Origin: an uncultured Clostridia bacterium
GTDB taxonomy: Bacteria > Bacillota > Clostridia > UBA1381
Assembly: GCA_934487205.1 (NCBI GenBank)
Contig: CAKSRS010000025.1
Location: 1-34,505, forward strand
Direction of reading: 5' to 3'
DNA: 34,505 bases
Made by a program: the position numbers and the translations under genes. The notes beneath the pieces were generated by a model. It did not search any database and was not told the origin of the DNA. It worked only from the letters and a program-made list of their open reading frames with translations. This document shows, piece by piece, positions 1-7,446 of the stretch. Within the stretch, counting starts at the first letter, position 1; each line of letters opens with the position of its first letter.

Positions 1-626
1 AACCCATACACCGCAAACCTTCCCTCATCCGGCTGACACGGAAAGGATTGCCGGCAGATTACCCGCTACGAAAATGCGACAACATATGTTGACCCTTCAA
101 TCCTTAAACACAGTAACCCATACACCGCAAACCTTCCCTCATCCGGCTGACACGGAAAGGATTGCCGGCAGATTACCCGCTACGAAAATGCGACAACATA
201 TGTTGACCCTTCAATCCTTAAACACAGTAACCCATACACCGCAAACCTTCCCTCATCCGGCTGACACGGAAAGGATTGCCGGCAGATTACCCGCTACGAA
301 AATGCGACAACATATGTTGACCCTTCAATCCTTAAACACAGTAACCCATACACCGCAAACCTTCCCTCATCCGGCTGACACGGAAAGGATTGCCGGCAGA
401 TTACCCGCTACGAAAATGCAACAACATATGTTGACCCTTCAATCCTTAAACACAGTAACCCATACACCGCAAACATTCCCTCATCCGGCTGACACGGGAA
501 GGATTGCCGGCAGATTACCCGCTACGAAAATGCGACAACATATGTTGGCACTTCAAACCTTGAACACAAGTAACTCCATACACCGCAAACATTCCCTCAT
601 CCGGCTGACACGGAAAAGATGCAAGC
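1..626. repeat. Tandem array of 114-bp repeats
   Basis: Five units start near 1, 115, 229, 343 and 457, and a degenerate sixth unit begins near 572. The first four units are almost identical. Each unit holds the perfect 12-bp palindrome CAACATATGTTG, at 80-91, 194-205, 308-319, 422-433 and 536-547. Because 114 is a multiple of three, one plus-strand frame stays open through the array (about 74-748), but this is a consequence of the period and not evidence of a protein. The last unit drifts into the dispersed repeat found at 627-712. The left edge is cut by the window. Confidence 0.95.
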
Positions 627-712
627 AGATTGCCCGTTATGAAAGGCGACGGCGTACGAAGGTACTCCGAGCCTTGAATACGGGTGAGATGCGCCGCAGA
701 TTTTTTGCGTCA
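627..712. repeat. Dispersed intergenic repeat, copy D (short type)
   Basis: This stretch closely matches 5713-5802: both contain AAAGGCGACGGCGTACG, then GCCTTGAATACGGGT, and end in CGCAGATTTTTTG. Its start also resembles the distal half of the 114-bp units (a CAGATT-CCCG core), so the tandem array probably arose from the same element. It ends exactly at the stop codon of the minus-strand NSS transporter gene, whose TGA (710-712) is formed by the repeat edge. Confidence 0.8.
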
Positions 713-2050
713 GCGCCAATTAAAGGTGGCGAGCCCATAAATATATAATAGGATTATCGCCGCCGGAACAACGTACATAAACACAGGTTTCATCCAGTCG
801 CGAACCTTGAGACCTTTGCCCTCGTTAGCCTCCGCCTTGAGAGCCTCCCAACCCCAGCCGTAACGCTTGTTGCAGCAGAACAGCGCAACCACAAGCGAAC
901 CAAGCGGCAATAAATTTGTGCTTACAAGAAAATCCCAGAAATCAAGCCATGCGCTGCCTTTCGCAAAGGGAACAAATCCCGAGAAAGTGCTGTAACCGAG
1001 CGCGGTCGTAATCGAAAGAAGGAAAATTACAATTCCGCAAACAAGACAGCCCTTCGGTCTGCTCCAGCCGGTCATTTCGCGCACGCATGCAAGAATATTT
1101 TCGAACACGGCAAGCACTGTCGACAGCGCCGCAAATACCATGAACAGGAAGAACAGTGACCCCCACCAACGGCCGCCCGCCATATTATTGAAAACAGACG
1201 CCATTGTGTCGAACAAGAGACTCGGACCCGCGCCGACTTCCACATCAAAAGTGAAACATGCCGGGAAGATAATTAATCCCGAAACAACCGCAACGAACGT
1301 ATCAAGGAATACGACGTTCAGCGATTCGCCCAAAAGCGCATGGTCTTTATCTATATAGCTTCCGAAAATCGCCATTGAACCGATACCGAGACTTAGCGTA
1401 AAGAACGCCTGATTCATCGCGCCGACAATAACTTTTCCGTTTATTTTCGAAATATCCGGCACAAGATAGAACTTTAAGCCTTCCTTCGCGCCCGAAAGCA
1501 TGCCGCTATGAACGGCAAGAACTATCATCAGCACAAACAAAATAATCATCATATACTTCGTTACGCGCTCAAGTCCGCCCTGAAGATTAAAGCAAAGTAT
1601 GCCAAATCCTAAAATTACCGTTACCGCAAGGAATGTTACATTTATCGTCGGATTCGTAATCATCGCCTCGAACCCTATTTCCGCATTATTGCCGGTCAGG
1701 AATTTAATGAAATAATAAATCATCCAGCCGCATACCACCGTGTAAAACGCCATCAGGCACACATTGCCCAAAAGCGCCGCATAGCCGTGAATATGCCACT
1801 TTGTACCGGGTTTTTCCAGCTTTTTATACATGCGCACGGGACTCGCCTGCGACGCACGTCCGAGGGAAAATTCCATCGTCATTACCGGAATACCCAAAAC
1901 TATCAGACACAACAAATAGATTAAAACAAAAATTCCTCCGCCGTACTGTCCGCACATCCACGGAAATTTCCAAACGTTTCCGCAGCCTATGGCGCAACCC
2001 GCCGAAAGAAGAAGGAAGCCCAATCTTGAGCCAAGTTTTTCTCGTTCCAT
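710..2050 (-). CDS. Sodium-dependent transporter, NSS/SNF family
   Basis: A 446-residue multi-pass membrane protein of the neurotransmitter:sodium symporter family, which couples Na+ entry to uptake of amino acids or related amines. The family signature GNVWKFP lies at residues 24-30 in the unwound first helix that forms the Na+ and substrate sites. The length and about 11 hydrophobic segments fit bacterial members such as MhsT and TnaT. The substrate cannot be read from sequence. The start has AAGGAGAA just upstream and a good promoter. It is separated by about 150 bp from the feo genes, so it is probably its own unit. Its stop codon lies at the edge of a dispersed repeat. Confidence 0.93.
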   Translation of the reverse strand: MEREKLGSRLGFLLLSAGCAIGCGNVWKFPWMCGQYGGGIFVLIYLLCLIVLGIPVMTMEFSLGRASQASPVRMYKKLEKPGTKWHIHGYAALLGNVCLMAFYTVVCGWMIYYFIKFLTGNNAEIGFEAMITNPTINVTFLAVTVILGFGILCFNLQGGLERVTKYMMIILFVLMIVLAVHSGMLSGAKEGLKFYLVPDISKINGKVIVGAMNQAFFTLSLGIGSMAIFGSYIDKDHALLGESLNVVFLDTFVAVVSGLIIFPACFTFDVEVGAGPSLLFDTMASVFNNMAGGRWWGSLFFLFMVFAALSTVLAVFENILACVREMTGWSRPKGCLVCGIVIFLLSITTALGYSTFSGFVPFAKGSAWLDFWDFLVSTNLLPLGSLVVALFCCNKRYGWGWEALKAEANEGKGLKVRDWMKPVFMYVVPAAIILLYIYGLATFNWR

Positions 2051-2084
2051 AAAAATTCTCCTTAATATTTATAAATATGTAGCA

Positions 2085-2113
2085 ATTATATCACATATTC
2101 CATAAAACTTCAA
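2085..2113 (-). promoter_or_regulatory. Sigma-70-type promoter of the NSS transporter gene
   Basis: On the minus strand TTGAAG (2108-2113) and TATAAT (2085-2090) are separated by 17 bp. They lie about 35 nt before the start codon of the transporter gene, and AAGGAGAA follows at 2056-2063. Confidence 0.8.
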
Positions 2114-2197
2114 GTAAAATTTTCACAAAATTTTCCATTAACTCAAAATTGGGCAAAATGTATTTTTACTAATTCCGCTGCCGCATGTCGGAAAATC

Positions 2198-2317
2198 CTA
2201 ATCCGAACGGCGGCACAAAAGTCTTTTAAGCAATTTTTTAATGCACGACAGCACGCCTACAAGTGCGGCGCAGATTACCATCGCGGAAAATCCGTACAAA
2301 AGCGAGACAAAATTCAT
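2198..2317 (-). CDS. Small single-span membrane protein (39 aa)
   Basis: A short reading frame directly downstream of the Cys-rich peptide gene, with an AAGGGG ribosome site that overlaps the end of that gene (3-nt gap between stop and start). The product begins MNFVSLLYGFSAMVI. It has one hydrophobic helix at about residues 3-24 and a strongly basic tail (KKLLKRLLCRR). I do not recognise a named family. The topology resembles small accessory subunits of membrane transporters (OadG-like, or NSS small subunits), and the gene sits between feoB and an NSS transporter. It could serve either. It is probably real because of spacing, coupling and composition, but no homologue was checked. Confidence 0.5.
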   Translation of the reverse strand: MNFVSLLYGFSAMVICAALVGVLSCIKKLLKRLLCRRSD

Positions 2318-2320
2318 CGT

Positions 2321-2497
2321 CTACCCCTTCTTCCCGCCATGGCAGCTGCCGCGCATCGCACAGTTTTTGCAGCCGCAGCCGCAGGAGGTTCTGCCGGCTG
2401 CACGCTCCTTCTTCATGTAGCGGATTATCGCCGCCACCACTATCAAAAGCACTGCAAGAGTTATAATTGTTCCTAAATTATTTACTATGAAACTCAT
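2321..2497 (-). CDS. FeoB-associated Cys-rich membrane protein
   Basis: A 58-residue protein starting MSFIVNNLGTII. It has one transmembrane helix (about residues 6-27), then a basic patch, then a Cys cluster (SCGCGCKNCAMRGSC). This is the standard layout of the small proteins that follow feoB in many Firmicutes. They are presumed to help Fe2+ uptake at the membrane, perhaps by handling iron on the cytoplasmic side, but the role is not proven. The start has a strong AAAGGAGGAA ribosome site. The gene lies 27 nt downstream of feoB in the same operon. Confidence 0.9.
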   Translation of the reverse strand: MSFIVNNLGTIITLAVLLIVVAAIIRYMKKERAAGRTSCGCGCKNCAMRGSCHGGKKG

Positions 2498-2524
2498 ACC
2501 GAAGTTCCTCCTTTATTATTTTTT

Positions 2525-4999
2525 TTACTTCAATGAAGTTGATTCCTTATACGGTCTGAACAACATGTAGATTATTCCCGCAATTACCGCAATCGCAGCA
2601 ATAAGTCCTATTACGTTCAGATTGCCCGTAACAGCGCCGCCGATTTGGTTGATTACCAATGCAATCGCATACGCAAGTGCGCACTGATAACCGATTGCAA
2701 ACCATGTCCATTTTGCGTTATTCATCTCACGCTTAATCGCGCCGATTGCCGCAAAGCAAGGTGCGCAAAGCAGGTTGAATACCAAGAACGAATATGCCGT
2801 AATTCCCGTAAAGTGCTGTGCGAGATTCTGATAAACAGTTCCGTCTCCGCCGCCGTACAGAATACCCATTGTACCAACGATATTCTCTTTCGCAACAAGA
2901 CCCGTAATCGACGCAACCGCAGCCTGCCAGTTACCCCAGCCGAGCGGCTTGAATATCCATGCAAGCACGCCGCCGATTCCCGCCAGTATGCTGGAATCAA
3001 TTTGGTCTTCGCTGAGCATTCCGAAATGTCCGTCCACAAAGCCGAAATATGTTGTGAACCATACAAATATTGTTGACAGCAAGATGATTGTGCCGGCTTT
3101 TTTGATGAACGACCAGCCGCGCTCCCACATGCTGCGCAGAACGTTCAGAAGTGTCGGCAAGTGATATGCCGGAAGTTCCATAACGAACGGTGCCGGGTCA
3201 CCGGCAAACATCTTGGTCTTTTTCAGCATGATACCCGAGATGATAATCGCCGCCATACCTATGAAATATGCAGACGTCGATACAACCGCACTGCCGCCGA
3301 ACAGAGCGCCCGCTATCATCGCGATAAACGGAACTTTCGCACCGCACGGTATGAATGTTGTTGTCATAATTGTCATTTTTCTGTCGCGGTCATTTTCAAT
3401 CGTTCGCGATGCCATGATGCCCGGAACGCCGCAACCTGTCCCGATAAGCATCGGTATGAAGGATTTACCCGACAAACCGAACTTTCTGAAAATTCTGTCC
3501 AATACGAATGCGATACGCGCCATATATCCGCATGCTTCCAGGAAGGCAAGCAACAGGAACAGTACCAGCATTTGCGGAACAAATCCCAATACCGCGCCGA
3601 CACCGGCTACGATACCGTCAAGTATCAGTCCCTTCAGCCAATCTGCACAATTAACCGCGTCGAGAAAGCCCTCAACAAGCACCGGTATGCCCTGTACCCA
3701 TACGCCGTATTCTGCCGGATCCGGCTCATCAAAGCCATTTTCTTCGAAATATGCAACCGCCTCTTTATATGTCATTCCGATGGTTTCGTCCTCAACCGCT
3801 CCCGCCGGAATTTCATCATAATATGCAGTCATATCGCTTGTCGCAAGTGTTTCTTCATCTTCAACCTCGATAGTTGCCTTGTCTGATGTCGGCTCATAAT
3901 CCTTCATCTCGGCAAGAGCCGCGTCCGCATCAAAGTCCTCATCGGTTACGTCGATATCGGTGAACGCCTGTACAGCCTCCGCCGCCGATGTGTAGCTGTC
4001 CGCAACTTCCTCATACTGCGCCGTGCCCATTCCGAAAAGGTGCCAGCCGTCGCCGAATACGCCGTCATTCGCCCAGTCCGTCGCAAACGAACCTACCGTT
4101 ACCATTGAAATATAGTAAACCAGGAACATTACTACCGCAAAAATCGGAAGTCCCAGCCAACGGTTTGTTACTATTTTATCGATTTTATCCGAACTTGAAA
4201 GCTTGCCCGCATTTCTCTTTTTATAACAACCCTTCATAAGCTGCGCTATGTAGACATATCTTTCATTCGTTATGATACTCTCCGAGTCATCATCAAGCTC
4301 CTGCTCCGCCGCTTTGATGTCCTCTTCAATATGACTCATTACCTGTGCCGGAATATTTATCTTTTCCATTGCCTTTTTGTCGCGCTCAAATATCTTGATT
4401 GCGTACCAGCGCTGCTGCTCCTCCGGCATGTCATGCAGAACAGCCTCCTCTATGTGCGCTATCGCATGCTCAACCGCACCCGAGAATGTATGCATCGGCA
4501 CCGTTTTGCCGTTATTTGCCGCATTAATCGCCTCTTCCGCCGCTTTCATTACACCGTCGCCCTTAAGCGCCGAAATCTCTACGATTTTACAGCCTAACTC
4601 GCGCGAAAGTTCCGCAATATTAATCTTATCGCCGTTCTTTCTTACAACGTCTATCATGTTTATCGCGATTACTACCGGGATTCCCAGTTCGGTAAGCTGC
4701 GTCGTAAGATATAGGTTACGCTCAAGGTTCGTACCGTCGATTATGTTTAAAATCGCGTCCGGACGCTCGCCTATAAGATAGTTTCTCGCAACAACTTCTT
4801 CCAGAGTGTACGGCGAAAGTGAATATATTCCCGGAAGGTCGGTGATGATTACGCCGTCATGCTTTTTCAGCTTTCCTTCCTTCTTTTCAACCGTTACTCC
4901 CGGCCAGTTTCCCACAAATTGGTTTGACCCCGTCAGCGCGTTAAATAATGTAGTTTTACCGCAGTTCGGGTTGCCCGCAAGGGCAATTCTGATACTCAT
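2525..4999 (-). CDS. feoB: Ferrous iron transporter FeoB
   Basis: The main Fe2+ uptake permease, 824 residues. The N-terminal G domain has G1 NPNCGKTT (10-17), G3 DLPG (54-57), G4 NMID (114-117) and a G5-like SAL (143-145). A helical linker domain follows to about 275. The membrane part carries both gate motifs, GCGVPGI (about 522) and CGAKVP (about 552). A roughly 110-residue insert rich in Asp and Glu (about 325-435) lies between the first membrane helix and the core, making the protein about 100 residues longer than usual. The gene follows feoA1 after 31 nt and precedes the Cys-rich peptide gene. Confidence 0.97.
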   Translation of the reverse strand: MSIRIALAGNPNCGKTTLFNALTGSNQFVGNWPGVTVEKKEGKLKKHDGVIITDLPGIYSLSPYTLEEVVARNYLIGERPDAILNIIDGTNLERNLYLTTQLTELGIPVVIAINMIDVVRKNGDKINIAELSRELGCKIVEISALKGDGVMKAAEEAINAANNGKTVPMHTFSGAVEHAIAHIEEAVLHDMPEEQQRWYAIKIFERDKKAMEKINIPAQVMSHIEEDIKAAEQELDDDSESIITNERYVYIAQLMKGCYKKRNAGKLSSSDKIDKIVTNRWLGLPIFAVVMFLVYYISMVTVGSFATDWANDGVFGDGWHLFGMGTAQYEEVADSYTSAAEAVQAFTDIDVTDEDFDADAALAEMKDYEPTSDKATIEVEDEETLATSDMTAYYDEIPAGAVEDETIGMTYKEAVAYFEENGFDEPDPAEYGVWVQGIPVLVEGFLDAVNCADWLKGLILDGIVAGVGAVLGFVPQMLVLFLLLAFLEACGYMARIAFVLDRIFRKFGLSGKSFIPMLIGTGCGVPGIMASRTIENDRDRKMTIMTTTFIPCGAKVPFIAMIAGALFGGSAVVSTSAYFIGMAAIIISGIMLKKTKMFAGDPAPFVMELPAYHLPTLLNVLRSMWERGWSFIKKAGTIILLSTIFVWFTTYFGFVDGHFGMLSEDQIDSSILAGIGGVLAWIFKPLGWGNWQAAVASITGLVAKENIVGTMGILYGGGDGTVYQNLAQHFTGITAYSFLVFNLLCAPCFAAIGAIKREMNNAKWTWFAIGYQCALAYAIALVINQIGGAVTGNLNVIGLIAAIAVIAGIIYMLFRPYKESTSLK

Positions 5000-5030
5000 A
5001 TCATTTCCTCACTTTCAAAAATTACCTTTT

Positions 5031-5252
5031 TTATTCAACTTCGACCATTTCCGCGTCCGCTTTTCTGAGCGACAGCTCATAGCCTCTGACCGTGATTTCC
5101 ACCGGGTCACCCAGCGGCGCAACTTTTCTTATAAACACGCTAACACCTTTTGTTATGCCCATGTCCATAATTCTGCGCTTTATCGCGCCTTCACCGTGTA
5201 GCTTCTTCACGATGACCGTTTCGCCGACTTTTGCCTGTTTCAACGTTTTCAT
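5031..5252 (-). CDS. feoA: FeoA family protein (copy 1, next to feoB)
   Basis: A 73-residue SH3-like FeoA protein with the family landmarks VGETVIVKKL, RRIMDMGI and ITVRGYELSLRK. FeoA proteins are cytosolic partners that modulate FeoB. The ribosome site is AAGGAGGAG. No convincing promoter or DtxR-type operator is visible in the 547-bp repeat-filled gap upstream, so transcription may come through from feoA2. Confidence 0.95.
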   Translation of the reverse strand: MKTLKQAKVGETVIVKKLHGEGAIKRRIMDMGITKGVSVFIRKVAPLGDPVEITVRGYELSLRKADAEMVEVE

Positions 5253-5480
5253 ACATTCTCCTCCTTGACTTTTTTCTTATTTTAAACACGCCGTACTTGT
5301 TTGCACCGCATGTAAATTTAACTTTTTAACTTCACTTAAAATCACGATTGTACCCGCCCGATACTCTCAGCCCCAAGTATTGGCGTTATGTACCGTCAGC
5401 TTTTCGCCGCGCCCGATAAGTCATTACCCACTTGCAACAGGTGCCACTGCCCGGACGTCCTCCCCTCGAATATCAACAAT
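5253..5480. other. Gap upstream of feoA1 with weak structure
   Basis: No gene is visible. A/T-rich sequence to about 5345 is followed by a GC-richer block with a direct repeat GCCCGATA (5356-5363 and 5411-5418) and a small hairpin, ATACT (5361-5365) with AGTAT (5376-5380). I could not match it to a known riboswitch or RNA family. Confidence 0.5.
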
Positions 5481-5668
5481 ATGCGCCGCTAAACTTCCGC
5501 TACAACCACTTGACGAAAAAGCTTGCCGTCAGATTGCCCTTTTGCAGCGAGGGTGCTGTACGAAGGTACTTCTCACTGCGGTTCGGTCACTGAATGGCTC
5601 TGACAATTCACCGAATTGTCATTCACTACCATTCAGCCGCTTTGCTACCCCGAGCGAAAAAGGGTAAG
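5481..5668. repeat. Dispersed intergenic repeat, copy A (long type)
   Basis: About 188 bp that repeats in altered form immediately downstream as copy B. Shared blocks are GCCGCTAAACTTCCGCT against GCAGCTAAATTTCCGCT, GCCGTCAGATTGCCC, and GTACGAAGGTACT. It contains a long hairpin: an outer stem TGAATGG (5591-5597) with CCATTCA (5629-5635), and an inner stem GACAATTC (5602-5609) with GAATTGTC (5613-5620). Closely related sequence lies at 14333-14477 and a decayed copy lies at 9597-9730. Confidence 0.85.
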
Positions 5669-5802
5669 ATACGCAGCTAAATTTCCGCTGCAACCGTTTG
5701 GCAAAAAAGATTGCCGTCAGATTGCCCGCTATGAAAGGCGACGGCGTACGTTGGTACTCCGGGCCTTGAATACGGGTAAGATGCACCGCAGATTTTTTGT
5801 CA
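5669..5802. repeat. Dispersed intergenic repeat, copy B (short type)
   Basis: This matches copy A in its first half and copy D (627-712) in its second half (AAAGGCGACGGCGTACG, then GGGCCTTGAATACGGGT, then CGCAGATTTTTTG). It lacks the hairpin block of copy A. It ends exactly at the feoA2 stop codon: the TGA (5800-5802) is the repeat edge TCA read on the minus strand, just as in copy D. Confidence 0.85.
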
Positions 5803-6012
5803 AACCATGATTTTACGTGCCATTTCCTCACTAATCGCCACTCTTGCCTCTTTCACGTTCACAATTACATTGCCACCGAGCGAGCTTACAATCTGAACGT
5901 TACCGCCGACCACAAACCCAAGGTTTTCAAGGTGTTTTTTAACTTCGGGATTGCCGCCGATTTTTCTTATTATGTTAGTTTCACCGACATTTGCAAAACA
6001 TAATGGCATCAT
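5800..6012 (-). CDS. FeoA family protein (copy 2, operon-leading)
   Basis: A 70-residue FeoA-domain protein (LCFANVGETNIIRKIGG, LENLGF, VNVKEARVAISEEMARKIM). It is the first gene after the DtxR-controlled promoter. The ribosome site GGAGGAGA lies just before two adjacent ATG codons, and the second gives 69 residues. A second FeoA-like protein in front of feoA-feoB is common in Clostridia. The gene ends at the edge of a dispersed repeat. Confidence 0.93.
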   Translation of the reverse strand: MMPLCFANVGETNIIRKIGGNPEVKKHLENLGFVVGGNVQIVSSLGGNVIVNVKEARVAISEEMARKIMV

Positions 6013-6065
6013 TGTATCTCCTCCGATTCACGTCGTGCGGAAAGAGTTTCTGCACGCAATATTAA

Positions 6066-6112
6066 GTTAGCCTTTGCTAACCTTCATGGGTTAGTTTAGC
6101 ACAACTAACCCA
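6066..6112. promoter_or_regulatory. Two DtxR-type palindromic operators
   Basis: Site 1 is GTTAGC (6066-6071), 4 bp, GCTAAC (6076-6081). Site 2 is TGGGTTAGTT (6087-6096), 6 bp, AACTAACCCA (6103-6112), a perfect 10-bp arm. Both contain the TTAG/CTAA core known from iron-dependent DtxR/IdeR-family boxes. Site 2 covers the spacer and -10 of the feoA2 promoter, and site 1 lies just downstream in the leader. The neighbouring divergent DtxR-family gene is the obvious binder (inference). Confidence 0.82.
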
Positions 6113-6121
6113 CTTTGTCAA
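6093..6121 (-). promoter_or_regulatory. feoA2 (feo operon) promoter
   Basis: On the minus strand TTGACA (6116-6121) and TAAACT (6093-6098) are separated by 17 bp. The perfect 10-bp-arm palindrome occupies the spacer and the -10 element, so a bound repressor would block RNA polymerase. Confidence 0.8.
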
Positions 6122-6189
6122 TAGTTTTTTACCATTTTTCAGCAAAATATTTAACTTTGGATTTATTTTGACGGATTTTATAAACATAT

Positions 6190-6218
6190 TTGACAAACGC
6201 AATAGTTTGTGGTAAAAT
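6190..6218 (+). promoter_or_regulatory. Promoter of the DtxR-family gene, with its own inverted repeat
   Basis: TTGACA (6190-6195) and TAAAAT (6213-6218) are 17 bp apart. The inverted repeat ACAAAC (6193-6198) and GTTTGT (6205-6210) straddles the -35 and spacer. Its sequence differs from the TTAG/CTAA boxes over the feo promoter, so it may be bound by another factor, or may be a weak autoregulatory site. Confidence 0.75.
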
Positions 6219-6244
6219 AAATGGTAACAATTGAGGTGATTACC

Positions 6245-6619
6245 ATGATTATTAAGGAATCCGCCGAGAATTATCTTGAGGCAATTCTTATGATAAAACG
6301 TACTAAGGGCTACGCCAGAAGTATAGACGTAGCAAATCAGCTTGGCTTTAGTAAGCCGAGCGTTTCTGTCGCGATGAAATCTTTCCGCGAAGAAGGGTTT
6401 ATAACCGTTGACCCGGACGGCAGTCTGAATCTGACCGAAAAGGGCATGGCTGTTGCCGCAAAGGTTTATGAACGGCACGAAGTTATCGCAAAAGCGCTGA
6501 TAACCCTCGGCGTAAGCGAAAAAGTCGCGTATGAGGACAGCTGCAAGATCGAACACGATATCAGCGATGAAACTTTTTTGCGTCTTAAAGAGTTTCTCAG
6601 AAAAAACAATATTATATAG
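6245..6619 (+). CDS. DtxR-family metal-dependent transcriptional regulator
   Basis: A 124-residue protein. The N-terminal winged helix-turn-helix (YLEAILMIKRTKGYARSIDVANQLGFSKPSVSVAMKSF) is followed by the metal-binding and dimerisation region (ERHEVIAKALITLGV, then DSCKIEHDIS). It lacks the C-terminal SH3 domain, so it is the short form, like MntR. I chose the ATG at 6245 because GAGGTG (6233-6238) is correctly spaced. An upstream in-frame ATG at 6221 has no ribosome site. The divergent feo operon with TTAG/CTAA operators suggests that it senses Fe2+, though Mn2+ cannot be excluded from the sequence. Confidence 0.93.
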   Translation: MIIKESAENYLEAILMIKRTKGYARSIDVANQLGFSKPSVSVAMKSFREEGFITVDPDGSLNLTEKGMAVAAKVYERHEVIAKALITLGVSEKVAYEDSCKIEHDISDETFLRLKEFLRKNNII

Positions 6620-6634
6620 GTAGAAACTGTTTCG

Positions 6635-6668
6635 GCGGGAATACATCGCGGTGTGTTCCCGCTTTTTT
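6635..6668 (+). terminator. Rho-independent terminator after the DtxR-family gene
   Basis: The stem GCGGGAA (6635-6641) and TTCCCGC (6656-6662) is followed by TTTTTT (6663-6668), about 16 nt after the stop codon. Confidence 0.9.
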
Positions 6669-6686
6669 CACACCAAAACACGCGGT

Positions 6687-7256
6687 TTACCCGCCGACGC
6701 ACACGCTGAGCCAATAATCGCCCACGCGAAGGGAGCGGATATTTTTATTTTTTGTACAATTTTTTATATCCCCCGCAGCAATGCCGCAGCCGCACATTTT
6801 TACCGCTGCCTCTTTTTGCGTCCAAATTTTTGTGAACGCGGATATTTTATCGGCACTCTCCGAAATTTCGTCCGCCTCCGCCGCGGTGCACACCCTCGCC
6901 GCCAATTCCGGTGTAAATTTACCGTACATCTTCTGAATATCAATGCCGACAGGCACATTCGCCGCCGCGCACGCGGCATACCCGCCCGAATGGCTGATAC
7001 TGAAATGCACGTGCGGAAAATCCTCAAGATACGGTTTTCCGCCGGCGGTATACGCAAGTTTCTGCTCCCGAACGGGTATCCCGAACTCGTCCCGCACCGC
7101 AGCTTTTGCAAGCAGCTCGCCCGCCAGCATTCCCCGCGCCGTCTGCCTGTTTCTCTGCCGCAAAATCCGCTCCCGCTTTTGCGCACTTACAAATTGCAGC
7201 AAAAAATCAAAGTCCGCCGTATTCATCTGCTCCGTTTTGCAAATATAAATTTTCAT
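6687..7256 (-). CDS. 4'-phosphopantetheinyl transferase, Sfp type
   Basis: A 189-residue protein that transfers the phosphopantetheine arm of coenzyme A to a Ser of acyl or peptidyl carrier proteins. Motifs in order are GKPYL (73-77), HFSISHSGG (84-92), VGIDIQ (103-108) with Mg2+ ligand D106, and WTQKEAAVK (145-153) with E149. The residue that is Glu109 in Bacillus Sfp is Gln108 here. At 189 residues it is shorter than Sfp (about 224) but all core motifs are present. No carrier-protein or synthase genes lie in the window, so the substrate is unknown. It converges with the DtxR-family gene. Confidence 0.93.
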   Translation of the reverse strand: MKIYICKTEQMNTADFDFLLQFVSAQKRERILRQRNRQTARGMLAGELLAKAAVRDEFGIPVREQKLAYTAGGKPYLEDFPHVHFSISHSGGYAACAAANVPVGIDIQKMYGKFTPELAARVCTAAEADEISESADKISAFTKIWTQKEAAVKMCGCGIAAGDIKNCTKNKNIRSLRVGDYWLSVCVGG

Positions 7257-7387
7257 ACTTTCGTCTCTTTCCGCACGCAGACGTGCGCCTTTATGTTTTC
7301 GGCGTTTTACACAATAAAAATTATGCCTTGTACAATAAAATTATGATAAAGTGATAATTTGAAATTCTGAAACATTTGAAATTTTTG

Positions 7388-7416
7388 TTGACAATTCCGC
7401 CTTGCAGTGGTATAAT
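7388..7416 (+). promoter_or_regulatory. Consensus promoter of the MgtC-like gene
   Basis: TTGACA (7388-7393) and TATAAT (7411-7416) are 17 bp apart, an exact match to the sigma-70/sigma-A consensus, about 30 nt before the start codon. Confidence 0.9.
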
Positions 7417-7446
7417 ATTTAATTATACTTGAAAGGGGTAATACAA

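Noticed and set aside
74..748. Open frame on the plus strand encoding a 38-residue repeat protein
   Set aside because: The frame is open only because the 114-bp DNA period is a multiple of three; there is no ribosome site or signal, and the DNA repeat continues as non-coding dispersed elements elsewhere.
3161..3886. Long plus-strand open frames opposite feoB, hydA and other genes
   Set aside because: They are antisense shadows with atypical composition, no motifs and no ribosome sites.
5356..5480. Resemblance to RNase P (GAGGA, then GTCCGGGC) or to a cobalamin riboswitch (GCCACTG)
   Set aside because: Only short islands match. The remaining conserved core segments of either RNA are absent.
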